From Hymenobacter psoromatis (GTDB taxonomy: Bacteria; Bacteroidota; Bacteroidia; Cytophagales; Hymenobacteraceae), in NCBI GenBank assembly GCA_001596155.1, contig CP014771.1, positions 2,976,001-3,040,000 of the forward strand: a DNA stretch of 64,000 bases, written 5' to 3'. The notes below the pieces were generated by a model. The model made no database searches. It had not been told where the DNA came from and saw only the letters and a list, made by a program, of their open reading frames with translations. Shown one piece after another: positions 26,874 through 35,053 of this stretch. Numbering within the stretch: the first letter of the stretch is position 1; the number at the start of each line of letters is the position of its first letter. The translations under genes were made by a program, and so were the position numbers.

Positions 26874-28937
26874 ATGTCCTTTCCCACCTGCTCCCGCTTG
26901 CTCGCGGGCCTCTGCGGCCTGTTGCTGCTGGCCGCCCGGCTGCCCCTCGCCGCCCAAACCGCGCCCGACCCCTGGCACATCAGCGCCGACAAAATTGACC
27001 CCGCCAACTACTACGGCGTGACCGTGGCCAATGGCATGATTGGCCTGGTGTCGTCGCCGGTGCCTTTTCAATTGAAGAACGTGGTGCTGGCCGGGGCCTA
27101 CGACCAGTACGGGCGGGGTAGGGTCAGCAATTTTCTCAATAGCTTCAACCTGCTCGATATGTACCTGGAGGTGGACGGCCATCGCCTCAATGCGCAGGAT
27201 GCCAGCAACTTCCGCCAGGAGCTGGACATGCGGCGCGCGGCCTTCACCACCACTTTCGACTACCAGGACAAGGCCACCATCAGCTACACGTACTACGCCC
27301 TGCGCCAGCTGCCGTTCTCGGTGCTGCTCGACGTGCGCATCGTGGCCAAAAAGGACGTGGCCCTCACCGCCGCCAGCGTCATGGATGCCCCCGACGCCCT
27401 GCGCGACGTGCAGAACTACTACAACGAAATCGACCGGCCGCACGCCACGCTTAGCCTGCTCACGTCGTCGGCCAAAAGCCCCACCGGCAAGTTGCTGCTG
27501 TGCGCCAGCACCAGCTTTTTATTTGAGGAGCCGCACGGCCAGGAACCCCGCATCATTCATGAGATGTGGGACAACAATATGCACCTGATGAAATTCAGCA
27601 AGGCGCTGAAGGCCGGCCAGACCTACGCCTACGCCGTGGTGGGCTCCAGCATCACGTCGGCCCAGCACCCCGACCCGCTCAACGAGGCCGAGCGCCTCAC
27701 CATCTTCGCCCGCCTCGAAGGCCGCCAGCGCCTGCTCGATTTCCACGCCAAAGCCTGGAAAGAGCTGTGGCAGAGCGACATTGAGGTGACCGGCGATGCG
27801 CAGGCCCAGCAGGATATCCATTCCATGCTGTATCATCTCTACAGCTTTTCGCGGGCCGGCACCGACTATTCGCCCTCGCCGATGGGCCTCTCGGGCCTGG
27901 GCTACAACGGCCACGTGTTCTGGGATGCCGACCTGTGGATGTTCCCGGCCCTGCTGGTGATGCACCCCGAAATCGCGAAATCACTGGTCGAATACCGCTT
28001 CCGCCGCCTCGACCTGGCCCGGCGCAATGCCTTTGCCCACGGCTACCAGGGGGCCATGTATCCCTGGGAAAGCGCCGATTCGGGCGTGGAGGAAACGCCG
28101 GTGTGGGCGCTCAGCGGGCCGTTCGAGCACCACATCACGGCCGATGTGGCGCTGGCCGCCTGGCAGTACTACTCCGTGACGCAGGACAAGGCCTGGCTGC
28201 GCGAGAAGGGCTGGCCCATCCTCTCGGCCACCGCCGACTTCTGGACCAGCCGCGTCGAGCGCAACGGCCCCGGCCACTACGACATCAAGAATGTGGTAGC
28301 CGCCGACGAGTGGGCCGAAAACGTAGACAATGACGCTTTTACCAACGCCGCCGCCCAGGTTAATTTGCAAAATGCCACCGCTGCCGCCCGGCTCCTGGGC
28401 CTGCCCGCCAACCCCGACTGGCTGCTCGTGGCCCGCAACATCCCGCTTCTAAAGATGCCCGACGGCGTAACCCAGGAGCACGCCACCTACCACGGCGAGG
28501 GCATCAAGCAGGGCGACGTGAACCTGCTGGCCTTCCCGCTCAACGTTATCACTACCCCCGCCCAAATCCGCAAAGACCTGGAATATTACTCGGCGCGCGT
28601 GCCCAATGAGGGCACGCCGGCCATGACGCAGGCCATCTTCGCGCTGCTCTACGCGCGCCTCGGCGACGGGGCCAAGGCCCAGCATTTTTTCCAGGATGCC
28701 TACCTGCCCAATCTCCTGCCCCCCTTCCGCGTCATCGCCGAGACCAAGGGCGGCACCAACCCCTACTTCGCCACGGGCGCGGGCGGCGTGCTGCAGGCCG
28801 TGCTTATGGGTTTTGGCGGCCTCGACATCACGCCCACCGGCATCACGCAGCGCAAAACTGCGTTGCCCACCGGCTGGCAATCGGTCAGAATAACGGGAGT
28901 AGGGCCGCAGCACAAGACGTATTCTAACGCTAAGTAG
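26874..28937 (+). CDS. Exported GH65-family glycosidase
   Basis: A 687-residue secreted enzyme with a signal peptide (about residues 1-27, ending LPLAAQT). The central (alpha/alpha)6 barrel has GYNGHVFWDADLWMFPALL and the probable catalytic Glu in AADEWAENVDNDAFTN, the position of the general acid in GH65. The WDADLWM form resembles acid trehalase and glucosylgalactosyl-hydroxylysine glucosidase more than the phosphorylases, so hydrolysis of an alpha-glucoside such as trehalose, kojibiose or nigerose is likely. It is divergent from the sensor gene and probably part of the same sugar locus. Confidence 0.82.
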   Translation: MSFPTCSRLLAGLCGLLLLAARLPLAAQTAPDPWHISADKIDPANYYGVTVANGMIGLVSSPVPFQLKNVVLAGAYDQYGRGRVSNFLNSFNLLDMYLEVDGHRLNAQDASNFRQELDMRRAAFTTTFDYQDKATISYTYYALRQLPFSVLLDVRIVAKKDVALTAASVMDAPDALRDVQNYYNEIDRPHATLSLLTSSAKSPTGKLLLCASTSFLFEEPHGQEPRIIHEMWDNNMHLMKFSKALKAGQTYAYAVVGSSITSAQHPDPLNEAERLTIFARLEGRQRLLDFHAKAWKELWQSDIEVTGDAQAQQDIHSMLYHLYSFSRAGTDYSPSPMGLSGLGYNGHVFWDADLWMFPALLVMHPEIAKSLVEYRFRRLDLARRNAFAHGYQGAMYPWESADSGVEETPVWALSGPFEHHITADVALAAWQYYSVTQDKAWLREKGWPILSATADFWTSRVERNGPGHYDIKNVVAADEWAENVDNDAFTNAAAQVNLQNATAAARLLGLPANPDWLLVARNIPLLKMPDGVTQEHATYHGEGIKQGDVNLLAFPLNVITTPAQIRKDLEYYSARVPNEGTPAMTQAIFALLYARLGDGAKAQHFFQDAYLPNLLPPFRVIAETKGGTNPYFATGAGGVLQAVLMGFGGLDITPTGITQRKTALPTGWQSVRITGVGPQHKTYSNAK

Positions 28938-28949
28938 CGCAGTAAGTGC

Positions 28950-28990
28950 CTGCTGTTACGCGGAGGGCGATACGCCGTACGTAACAGCAG
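28950..28990. repeat. Hairpin after the GH65 gene
   Basis: Perfect 11-base arms CTGCTGTTACG/CGTAACAGCAG (28950-28960, 28980-28990) lie just after the stop. It may protect the transcript end ahead of the terminator at 29021. Confidence 0.55.
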
Positions 28991-29020
28991 ATACACCCAT
29001 CAAGGCCATCAGCAAGGAGA

Positions 29021-29060
29021 AAGCCCCGCCGGAAAACCCGAACGGGGCGCTTGCCTTTTT
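29021..29060 (+). terminator. Rho-independent terminator
   Basis: A GCCCCG/CGGGGC stem (29023-29028, 29043-29048) flanked by AA and a downstream TTTTT run at 29056. It fits the end of the GH65 transcript. Confidence 0.5.
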
Positions 29061-29158
29061 CCTGTCAACATGCAGCCGGGCGAAACCAGGTTCGGGCGGG
29101 GCGGGCGTATTTTGCTGCCGTGTTATTTCGCCGCCATGCTTCCGCCGTTCCTGCCGCC

Positions 29159-29758
29159 GTGCTCTCCGACCAGGAAGTGCTGGCGCGCTACCGCCAGGGC
29201 GGCGACGTGGCCGCGCTGGGCGTGCTCTATGAGCGGCACCTGCCGGAGGTGTTTGCCGTGTGCCGCCGCTACCTGGCCCCGCCCGACGAAGACGCGCAAG
29301 ATGCTGCCATGCAGCTCTTTGAGCAATTGGTGGGGAAGCTGCGCAGCCACGCGCCCGACAATTTTCCGGCCTGGCTCTACACCACGGCCCGCAATTTTTG
29401 CCTCATGGAGCTGCGGGCGCGGCAGCGCGGCACGGCCAGCGGCGGCCCGCTGGTGCTCATGCCCGAGGCAATCGATGTGGAAAACGCGGCCGCGCGGCAT
29501 CTGCCCGATGCCGGCACCGAGGCCGAAGCAGCTCAGCAGCACGAGGCCGACCTGCAAGCTTTGGAGTCGGCCATGATGCAGCTGCCGCCCGAGCAGCGCC
29601 GCTGCCTGGAGCTGTTTTATCAGGAAGAAAAATCGTATCAGGAAATAGTGGCCGCCACCGGCCTGCCCCTCAACCTCGTGAAAAGCCACCTCCAGAACGG
29701 CCGCCGCACGCTCAAGCGCGGCTTGGGCAAGGAACTGAGAATGAAGAATGAAGAATGA
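29159..29758 (+). CDS. ECF-type RNA polymerase sigma factor
   Basis: A 199-residue sigma-70 family protein of the ECF type. Region 2 includes VLYERHLPEVFAVCRRYL and FPAWLYTTARNFCLMELR; region 4 is at MQLPPEQRRCLELFYQEEKSYQEIVAATGL followed by NLVKSHLQNGRRTLKRGL. I prefer the GTG start at 29159 (LSDQEVLARYRQGG); a TTG 36 codons upstream would add a poorly conserved extension. The next gene encodes a zinc-finger-like membrane protein, its probable anti-sigma factor. Confidence 0.85.
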   Translation: MLSDQEVLARYRQGGDVAALGVLYERHLPEVFAVCRRYLAPPDEDAQDAAMQLFEQLVGKLRSHAPDNFPAWLYTTARNFCLMELRARQRGTASGGPLVLMPEAIDVENAAARHLPDAGTEAEAAQQHEADLQALESAMMQLPPEQRRCLELFYQEEKSYQEIVAATGLPLNLVKSHLQNGRRTLKRGLGKELRMKNEE

Positions 29759-29798
29759 GGAATCATGGTTAAGGAAGCTATTTGGGAAATCACCCGTT

Positions 29799-29890
29799 CG
29801 TCATTCCGAGCTTGCCGAGGAATCTCGCGCGCATCGTTCGGATATCGTTCAACAGTGCGGGCGAGATTCCTCGGCAAGCTCGGAATGACG
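29799..29890. repeat. Palindromic repeat, GTCATTCCGAGC type (copy 1)
   Basis: Perfect 30-base arms (29799-29828 and 29861-29890) around a 32-base loop containing CGTTCGGATATCGTTCAAC. It lies between the sigma factor and its partner gene. The copy at 31058-31191 has the same 30-base arm core and nearly the same loop. Confidence 0.88.
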
Positions 29891-29979
29891 GGCGAGTGAC
29901 TTTTTTTATTTCCCGAACAGCTTTCCTGTCTTCCTACCCCTTTTGCCACCCATCAGCTCCCAATCTTTAATTCTATAAC

Positions 29980-31032
29980 ATGCTGCCCACCAACCCGCTG
30001 CTGAACGCCACTGCCCCGGCCGGCCCGCACCTGCCGGTGGCGCTGCTGCGCCAGTATGCGGCGGGCACGCTGGCCCCGGCTGCCCAGCACCGCGTGGAAG
30101 CTCACACGCTGGCCTGCGCCCGCTGCGCCGACATTCTGGAGGGACTGTTGCAAACGCCGCCCACCACCACCGACCAGGCCCTGGCCCAGTTGCAGCAGCG
30201 GCTGCGGCAGCGCGTGCAGCAGCAGGCGGCCCCGGCGCGGCTGGCCCAGCGGCCCCGGCGGCACCACTGGCTGGCGCCGCAGTTAGCCACGGCGGCGGCC
30301 CTGCTGCTGGCCATGCTGGCGGCGGGCTGGTGGGCGTGGCAGCAGCGGCAGCACCCCGCGCCACCCGTGGCCCGCGTGGCACCCCGCCCCGCGCCGGCCC
30401 CTACCCCCCCGGCCCCGGCCAACGCCCCCATCCCCGCCGCCGAAGTGGCCTCGGTGCCGCCAGTCGCTATGGCGCGCCCCGCCACGATAGCCGCCACCAC
30501 GCTCCCGAAGCGGCACGCGACTGCCGCGCCCGTGGCGGCGGGCCGGGTGGCCACGGGCCATCCGAATGCCTCTTTGCCCGCTGCTAGCCAAGCGGTTGCA
30601 ACTGCTGCCGCACCAGCAGTCGCTACTGCCGACTCAGCAACAAAGTCGCTTTCGGAAGTAGCGGTAGTCCCTACCCCCCCTAGCCCGGCCAGTGAAGCTA
30701 CCGCGCGGATGCGGGCGGCCATGCCGCCCCCCCCGGCGCTGGCGGCCGCGCCCACGGGGGGCTACGTGGCCCTGCGCGAGTATTTGAAGAAAGAGGCGGC
30801 CGAGTTTGAGCCCGACACCCAGGACGGGCCGCGCCGCACCGGCCGCGTGCTGGTGCGCCTGCGCATCGGGGCCGATGGCAAAGTGGAGCAGGCCGAAGCC
30901 GTGCGCAAGCTGCGCGCCGACTACGACGCCGAGGCCATCCGCCTGCTGCGGGAAGGGCCGGCCTGGATGCCCGGCATCAGCGGCGGCCGGCGCGCGGCCC
31001 AGACGATTGACGTGCCGGTAGAGTTTGAGTAG
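29980..31032 (+). CDS. Anti-sigma-like membrane protein with TonB C-terminal domain
   Basis: A 350-residue protein with three parts: an N-terminal zinc-finger-like anti-sigma region (HTLACARCADIL, about 42-53), a single membrane helix (about 104-123), and a long Pro/Ala-rich linker leading to a TonB C-terminal domain (GRVLVRLRIGADGKVEQAEAVR, then WMPGISGGRR, about 285-345). It could hold the neighbouring sigma factor and also span the periplasm to contact an outer-membrane receptor, joining FecR-like and TonB-like roles. The dual function is inference; domain order is visible. Confidence 0.75.
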   Translation: MLPTNPLLNATAPAGPHLPVALLRQYAAGTLAPAAQHRVEAHTLACARCADILEGLLQTPPTTTDQALAQLQQRLRQRVQQQAAPARLAQRPRRHHWLAPQLATAAALLLAMLAAGWWAWQQRQHPAPPVARVAPRPAPAPTPPAPANAPIPAAEVASVPPVAMARPATIAATTLPKRHATAAPVAAGRVATGHPNASLPAASQAVATAAAPAVATADSATKSLSEVAVVPTPPSPASEATARMRAAMPPPPALAAAPTGGYVALREYLKKEAAEFEPDTQDGPRRTGRVLVRLRIGADGKVEQAEAVRKLRADYDAEAIRLLREGPAWMPGISGGRRAAQTIDVPVEFE

Positions 31033-31057
31033 AAAGGAGCTTAGCACGTCATTCCGC

Positions 31058-31191
31058 TAGCCCGTCATCCCGCCAGAACGTCATTCCGAGCTTGCCGAGG
31101 AATCTCGCGCGCATCGTTCGGGTATCGCTCAACGATGCGAGCGAGATTCCTCGGCAAGCTCGGAATGACGTTCTGGCGGAATGACGGGCTA
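31058..31191. repeat. Nested palindromic repeat, GTCATTCCGAGC type (copy 2)
   Basis: Arms of 51 bases (31058-31108 and 31141-31191) pair with one mismatch around a 32-base loop. The inner 30 bases equal the arm of the repeat at 29799; the outer part is a second layer with CCCGTCAT and CCAGAACG. It separates two convergent genes and could serve as a two-way terminator. Confidence 0.88.
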
Positions 31192-31199
31192 CTGGATTT

Positions 31200-32285
31200 T
31201 CACATCTTCATGCCGGCTTTGAAGGAGCCGTCATTCACCGTTTTCAGGAACTTGGTGAGGCCGGCCATGTAGGTCGGCTGGTCGTCGTACATGGCCATGT
31301 GGCTGCCCTGGGGGCAGATGAGCGAAGCGCCCTGCTTGACCTGGGTGGCAATCCAGGCCATGTGCGCCGGGTCCATCGTGTCGTATTTGCCGCCGATGCT
31401 GAGGAAGGGAATCGTGAGCTTGGGCAGGTCTTTGGTGCGGTCCCAATGGGTGAGCTTGCCCGAAATACCGAACTCGCTGGGGCCCTGCATAGTCACGTAG
31501 AGCGACTGGTTAATCTTGCTCATGGCGCGGGTCACGGGCTCGGGATTGGGCACGATGCGGCACAGGTGCTGGGCGTAGAAATTGGGTTCCAGCAGGCCCA
31601 TGTAGCGCGGGTTGCTGAAGTCCTTTTTGGCCTCAATCTGCCGGATTTCCTTGAGCACTTCGGGCTTCAGCTGCTTAGCCAGCACCTCGTCGGCGTATTT
31701 GCCGTAGGCGGGGCAGCTCATCATCATATTGCTGATGATGAGGCCCTTGAGGTTTTTCTGGTATTTGAACGCGTACTCGGCCGCCAGGATGCCGCCCCAG
31801 CTGTGGCCCAGCAGGTAAAAGTTATCCTTGTTCAGATGCAAGGCCTGGCGCACCTGCTCCACCTCCTCCACGTAGCGCGGCAGGCTCCACATGCTGGTGT
31901 CGTGGGGGTTGTCGGAGTTGCCGCAGCCAAGCTGGTCGTAGTAGATAAACTCGATGCCCTGCTGCGGCAAAAAGCTCTCCATGCACTCAAAATACTCGTG
32001 CGTGGCCCCCGGCCCACCGTTGAGCAGCAGCACTTTAATCTTGGGGTTGTTGCCGAACTTCTTGGTCCAGACGTTGAATTTCCCCTTGGGGGTGGTGATG
32101 GGAATGACCTGCACGCCGCCGGTTTTCACCCCGCTTTCCACGGCCGGAAAGTAGTTGGCCGGCATACTCGTGGGCGAGGCCGGGGCTTCGGCGGTAGCGG
32201 GGGTTTGCGTTTGGCCGCAGCCGGCCAGCAGCGCGCCGCCGAGCAGCGTGAGCGCCAACTGGCGCAGAGAGAAAAAATTGGTCAT
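31200..32285 (-). CDS. Proline iminopeptidase-like alpha/beta hydrolase lipoprotein
   Basis: A 361-residue exported S33-family hydrolase. The start MTNFFSLRQLALTLLGGALLAGC gives a lipoprotein signal with Cys23. It has the LNGGPGATHEYFE oxyanion motif and the nucleophile motif GHSWGG, with a C-terminal catalytic His in PQGSHMAMYDD. Such enzymes release N-terminal proline from peptides. I rejected an upstream extension of 53 residues because it is Arg/Gly-rich and lacks a signal. CCTACCCCC lies about 24 bases before the start. Confidence 0.85.
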   Translation of the reverse strand: MTNFFSLRQLALTLLGGALLAGCGQTQTPATAEAPASPTSMPANYFPAVESGVKTGGVQVIPITTPKGKFNVWTKKFGNNPKIKVLLLNGGPGATHEYFECMESFLPQQGIEFIYYDQLGCGNSDNPHDTSMWSLPRYVEEVEQVRQALHLNKDNFYLLGHSWGGILAAEYAFKYQKNLKGLIISNMMMSCPAYGKYADEVLAKQLKPEVLKEIRQIEAKKDFSNPRYMGLLEPNFYAQHLCRIVPNPEPVTRAMSKINQSLYVTMQGPSEFGISGKLTHWDRTKDLPKLTIPFLSIGGKYDTMDPAHMAWIATQVKQGASLICPQGSHMAMYDDQPTYMAGLTKFLKTVNDGSFKAGMKM

Positions 32286-32338
32286 CAGACAGTTCACGAA
32301 AAAACGAGGGGGTAGGGAATTACAAAAAAACGCCCGGC

Positions 32339-34585
32339 TCACAGCGCCTTGGGCGTAGCCACCGCCGCCGCCTGTTTCACCTGCCCGGCAAAGCGGTCGA
32401 TGGCGGCGGCGGTGCGCTGTATCTGCTCGTCGGCCTCGGCCCATTTGCGCTCCTCCACTGCCTCGCGGATGCCGGGCATCGTTTTCACGCCGTAGCCGGT
32501 GTAGAAGCCGGGCGCGTAGAGCTGGTGCCGGTACCAGGGCCGGCGCGGCAGGCCTTCTTTGCTTAATAATTGCTGCTCAGCCTGATACAGGAGCTGGTCG
32601 AGGGCTTTTTGGCGGTCGGCGGGCAAGGGGTTTTGGCGGGCCTGCTCGTAGGCCTGGGCGCTCTGGGCCAGCTTTTGCAAGGCGGCATCGAGGGGCGCGA
32701 AGTTGAGCTGGGGCACCGCCGCCTGGGCTTTGGGGGGTAGGGTGGGCTGGCTGGGATTCGACACGGCCTCGTAGCGGTTTTCGGCCAGCAGCGTGGTTTG
32801 CCGGGCGGTTTCGGTGCGCATGTCATCGGCCAGCTTCTTCACCTCGGTGCCGTATTTGGCCACGGTGTTGGAGAAATCCTGAAACTCGAAGGGCAGCACG
32901 TCGGCATCGACCAGGCGCAATTCGCAGCGGCCCATCGTCTGGGCCAGGGCCACGCCGTAGGCAAACGTGGGGTCCTTGAAGCGCGTGAAATCATCAAACG
33001 AGTCGTAAATCGAATGGTACTCGCCGCCCTCGCCTTCGCCGCCGAAGCCCACGTTCATCGACGGAATACCTAAATGCTGGAGGTAGGGCGAGTAGTCGGA
33101 GCCCGCGCCCAGCGCGCCAATGCGCAGGTCGGGCCGCTCGCGGGCATCTTTCTGCACCTCGGGCGTGCCCATCACCAAATCAAACGCCCGCCGCCGCTCC
33201 AGGATGGACAGCGGCTTTTCGGGGTCGGGCACGTCGCGGGCCACCTGGTTGAAGAACTTTTCGAGCGTGTGCGAACCCGCCACGTGCAGAAAGCCCCGGT
33301 CGCTGTTGTCGGTGTTCAAATACGCCACCACGTGCTGCTGGATGGCCTGGGCGTTGGTTTCGGCCCACTCCGTGGAGCCCAGCAGGCCGGGCTCCTCGCC
33401 GTCCCAGGCGCAGAACATGAGCGTGCGGCGGGGCCGCCAGCCGGTTTTCACCAGCTCGCCGATGGCGCGGGCCTCGGCCAGCTCGGCCACCAGGCCGCTG
33501 AGCGGGTCGTTGGCCCCGTTCACCCAGGCGTCGTGGTGGTTGCCGCGCAACACCCACTCGTCGGGCAGCTCCCTACCCCGCAGCGTGGCGATGACGTTGT
33601 ACACGGGCTCGGTTTTCCAGTTAAATTCCAGCTGCAAATGCACTTTGGCCGGCCCCGGCCCGAGGTGGTACGGGATGGGCAGCGCCCCGCGCCAGGCTTC
33701 GGGGGCCATCGGCCCGGCCAGTGCCGCGAGCAGGGGTAGGGCGTCGCCGTACGAGATGGGCAGCACCGGTATCTGCGTGATAGTGGGCGCGTGGTGGTAG
33801 TCGAGGCGCTTGGCGTTTTTGGTCGAGCCGTAGCCCGGCGTGAGCGGGTCGCCGGGGTAGGTGGGCATGTCGAGCACCGAGCCGCGCTGAGCGCCGGTTT
33901 CGGGCTTGAAAGGGCCTTTGGGATACACGTCGCCCTGGGCGTAGCCGTCGTCTTTGGGGTCAGAATAGATGAGGCAGCCGATGGCCCCCATCTCGGCGGC
34001 CACCTTGGGCTTGATGCCGCGCCACGAGCCGCCGTACTTGGCAATCACGATTTTACCCGTCACGTCGATGCCCCGGCGGGCCAATTCCTCGTAGTCTTTC
34101 GGGATGCCGTAGTTCACGAACACCAGCTCGGCCGTCACGTCGCCGTCCTTCGAGTAGGCGTTGTAGGTGGGCAGCTGCTCGCTGGTCTGGCCCGAGGTAG
34201 CGTCCTCAGCCACCGGCTTTTCGGTGAGGCCGGCGGTGAAGGAGGTAGGTGCCACCAGCTCCAGCTTGCGCAGCTTGGGCGTGGGGAAAAGCACGTACGA
34301 CACGTCGATGCGCGTGGCGTAGCCCCAGCTTTTGAACAGGCCGGCCATGAATTCCGCGTTGTCCTTGTCATAGGGCGAGCCCACATGGTGCGGGTGGGCC
34401 GAAAGGCGCTTCATCCACTGCCGCAGCTCGTCGGCCCTGAGCTGGGCGTCGAACCTGGTTTCGAGCTGGTACTCGGTGGCGGCCGTGGCGGGCGCGAAGC
34501 CCAGCAGCGGCTGCGGGCTTGGTTGGGCGGTGGCAGTGCGGGCTAGCAGGCTAGCGGCCAACAGCAAGGGGTAGCGTTTCAGCAT
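32339..34585 (-). CDS. M28-family zinc carboxypeptidase, glutamate carboxypeptidase II-like
   Basis: A 748-residue secreted peptidase with the three-domain layout of glutamate carboxypeptidase II: signal peptide (about 1-21, ending TATAQPS), PA domain (near VNYGIPKDYEELARRGIDVTG), M28 catalytic domain and a helical dimerisation domain. Zinc and catalytic residues are visible in GNHHDAWVNGANDPLSG (His, Asp) and CAWDGEEPGLLGSTEW (Glu pair), then YLNTDNSDRG. It probably cleaves C-terminal acidic residues from peptides. The MLKRYPLLLAAS start was chosen over an ATG ten codons upstream. Confidence 0.88.
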   Translation of the reverse strand: MLKRYPLLLAASLLARTATAQPSPQPLLGFAPATAATEYQLETRFDAQLRADELRQWMKRLSAHPHHVGSPYDKDNAEFMAGLFKSWGYATRIDVSYVLFPTPKLRKLELVAPTSFTAGLTEKPVAEDATSGQTSEQLPTYNAYSKDGDVTAELVFVNYGIPKDYEELARRGIDVTGKIVIAKYGGSWRGIKPKVAAEMGAIGCLIYSDPKDDGYAQGDVYPKGPFKPETGAQRGSVLDMPTYPGDPLTPGYGSTKNAKRLDYHHAPTITQIPVLPISYGDALPLLAALAGPMAPEAWRGALPIPYHLGPGPAKVHLQLEFNWKTEPVYNVIATLRGRELPDEWVLRGNHHDAWVNGANDPLSGLVAELAEARAIGELVKTGWRPRRTLMFCAWDGEEPGLLGSTEWAETNAQAIQQHVVAYLNTDNSDRGFLHVAGSHTLEKFFNQVARDVPDPEKPLSILERRRAFDLVMGTPEVQKDARERPDLRIGALGAGSDYSPYLQHLGIPSMNVGFGGEGEGGEYHSIYDSFDDFTRFKDPTFAYGVALAQTMGRCELRLVDADVLPFEFQDFSNTVAKYGTEVKKLADDMRTETARQTTLLAENRYEAVSNPSQPTLPPKAQAAVPQLNFAPLDAALQKLAQSAQAYEQARQNPLPADRQKALDQLLYQAEQQLLSKEGLPRRPWYRHQLYAPGFYTGYGVKTMPGIREAVEERKWAEADEQIQRTAAAIDRFAGQVKQAAAVATPKAL

Positions 34586-34623
34586 GAGTATTATTTTTCT
34601 GCTAAAGAAACGCACTAATCGGG

Positions 34624-34722
34624 GTTTTCACCGCGGAAGCCGCGGAGGGCTTTCGCGGAAGCCGCGGAAGAACGACCTCCGCGACTTCCGCGAAAGCCCT
34701 CCGCGGCTTCCGCGGTGAAAAC
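34624..34722. repeat. Palindromic repeat, TTCACCGCGGAAGCCGCGG type
   Basis: Arms of 44 bases (34624-34667 and 34679-34722) pair with one mismatch around an 11-base loop, and the left arm itself contains internal GCGGAAGC repetition. It lies between the peptidase start and the end of the 56-residue gene. Confidence 0.88.
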
Positions 34723-34893
34723 TTAGCCGCTATAGCCGCCGCCGCTCTCGGGCTCGGTGGCGCTGCCGCCGGGCTTAGTGGGGGTAGGCAGGTCGGTTTC
34801 GGTCTTGATTTCGACGTTTTCGTAGTCGGGCACGCCGTCGCCCTGCACGGGCACGGGCGGTTCGGTGTGGGGGTCGGGGGTAGGCTGGCTCAT
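34723..34893 (-). CDS. Small Pro/Glu/Gly-rich protein, 56 residues
   Basis: A short open frame starting MSQPTPDPHTEPPVPVQ and ending ESGGGYSG. It has no Cys, no hydrophobic segment and no recognisable domain; two PTP tripeptides come from CCTACCCCC motifs. Its stop abuts the hairpin at 34624-34722. Its leader and first nine coding bases match, in inverted orientation, those of fumC. I infer it is translated because the frame uses GC-rich codons typical of the window and has a clear leader, but I know no function. Confidence 0.5.
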   Translation of the reverse strand: MSQPTPDPHTEPPVPVQGDGVPDYENVEIKTETDLPTPTKPGGSATEPESGGGYSG

Positions 34894-34898
34894 TAGGA

Positions 34899-35050
34899 GG
34901 TGAGATAGTGAAGTGGTGAACTAGTGAGCTGTGCTTACGCAGCTGGGATAGCAATGGCTGCCGGAGCAGGGGTAGGCGCTGTACTTTTGCGCGTGCCGCC
35001 GGGCCTTGCCGCCCGGCCTTCTCCCCAATTCACCACCTCACTATCTCACC
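34899..35050. repeat. Inverted leader sequences of two divergent genes
   Basis: A 22-base inverted pair with one mismatch (34899-34920 and 35029-35050; TTCACCAC, T or C, TCACTATCTCACC in each gene's sense) flanks 108 bases. Each arm lies just before a start codon, and both genes begin ATGAGCCAG. The segment between holds the candidate promoter at 34982. Confidence 0.75.
34982..34989 (+). promoter_or_regulatory. Candidate -7 promoter element for fumC
   Basis: TACTTTTG is a perfect TAnnTTTG match 65 bases before the fumC start and inside the segment flanked by the inverted leaders. The -33 element is unclear. Confidence 0.4.
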
Positions 35051-35053
35051 CAA

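Noticed and set aside
29051..29158. 36-codon extension of the ECF sigma factor from a TTG start
   Set aside because: The extension lacks sigma-factor similarity and overlaps the upstream terminator; GTG at 29159 fits better.
29799..31191. The two GTCATTCCGAGC hairpins as ends of a transposon
   Set aside because: The segment between them holds only the anti-sigma/TonB gene, the copies occur elsewhere as single elements, and no transposase is present.
34624..34722. GCGGAAGC repetition as a CRISPR-like array
   Set aside because: It is an inverted palindrome with no regular spacers and no cas genes nearby.
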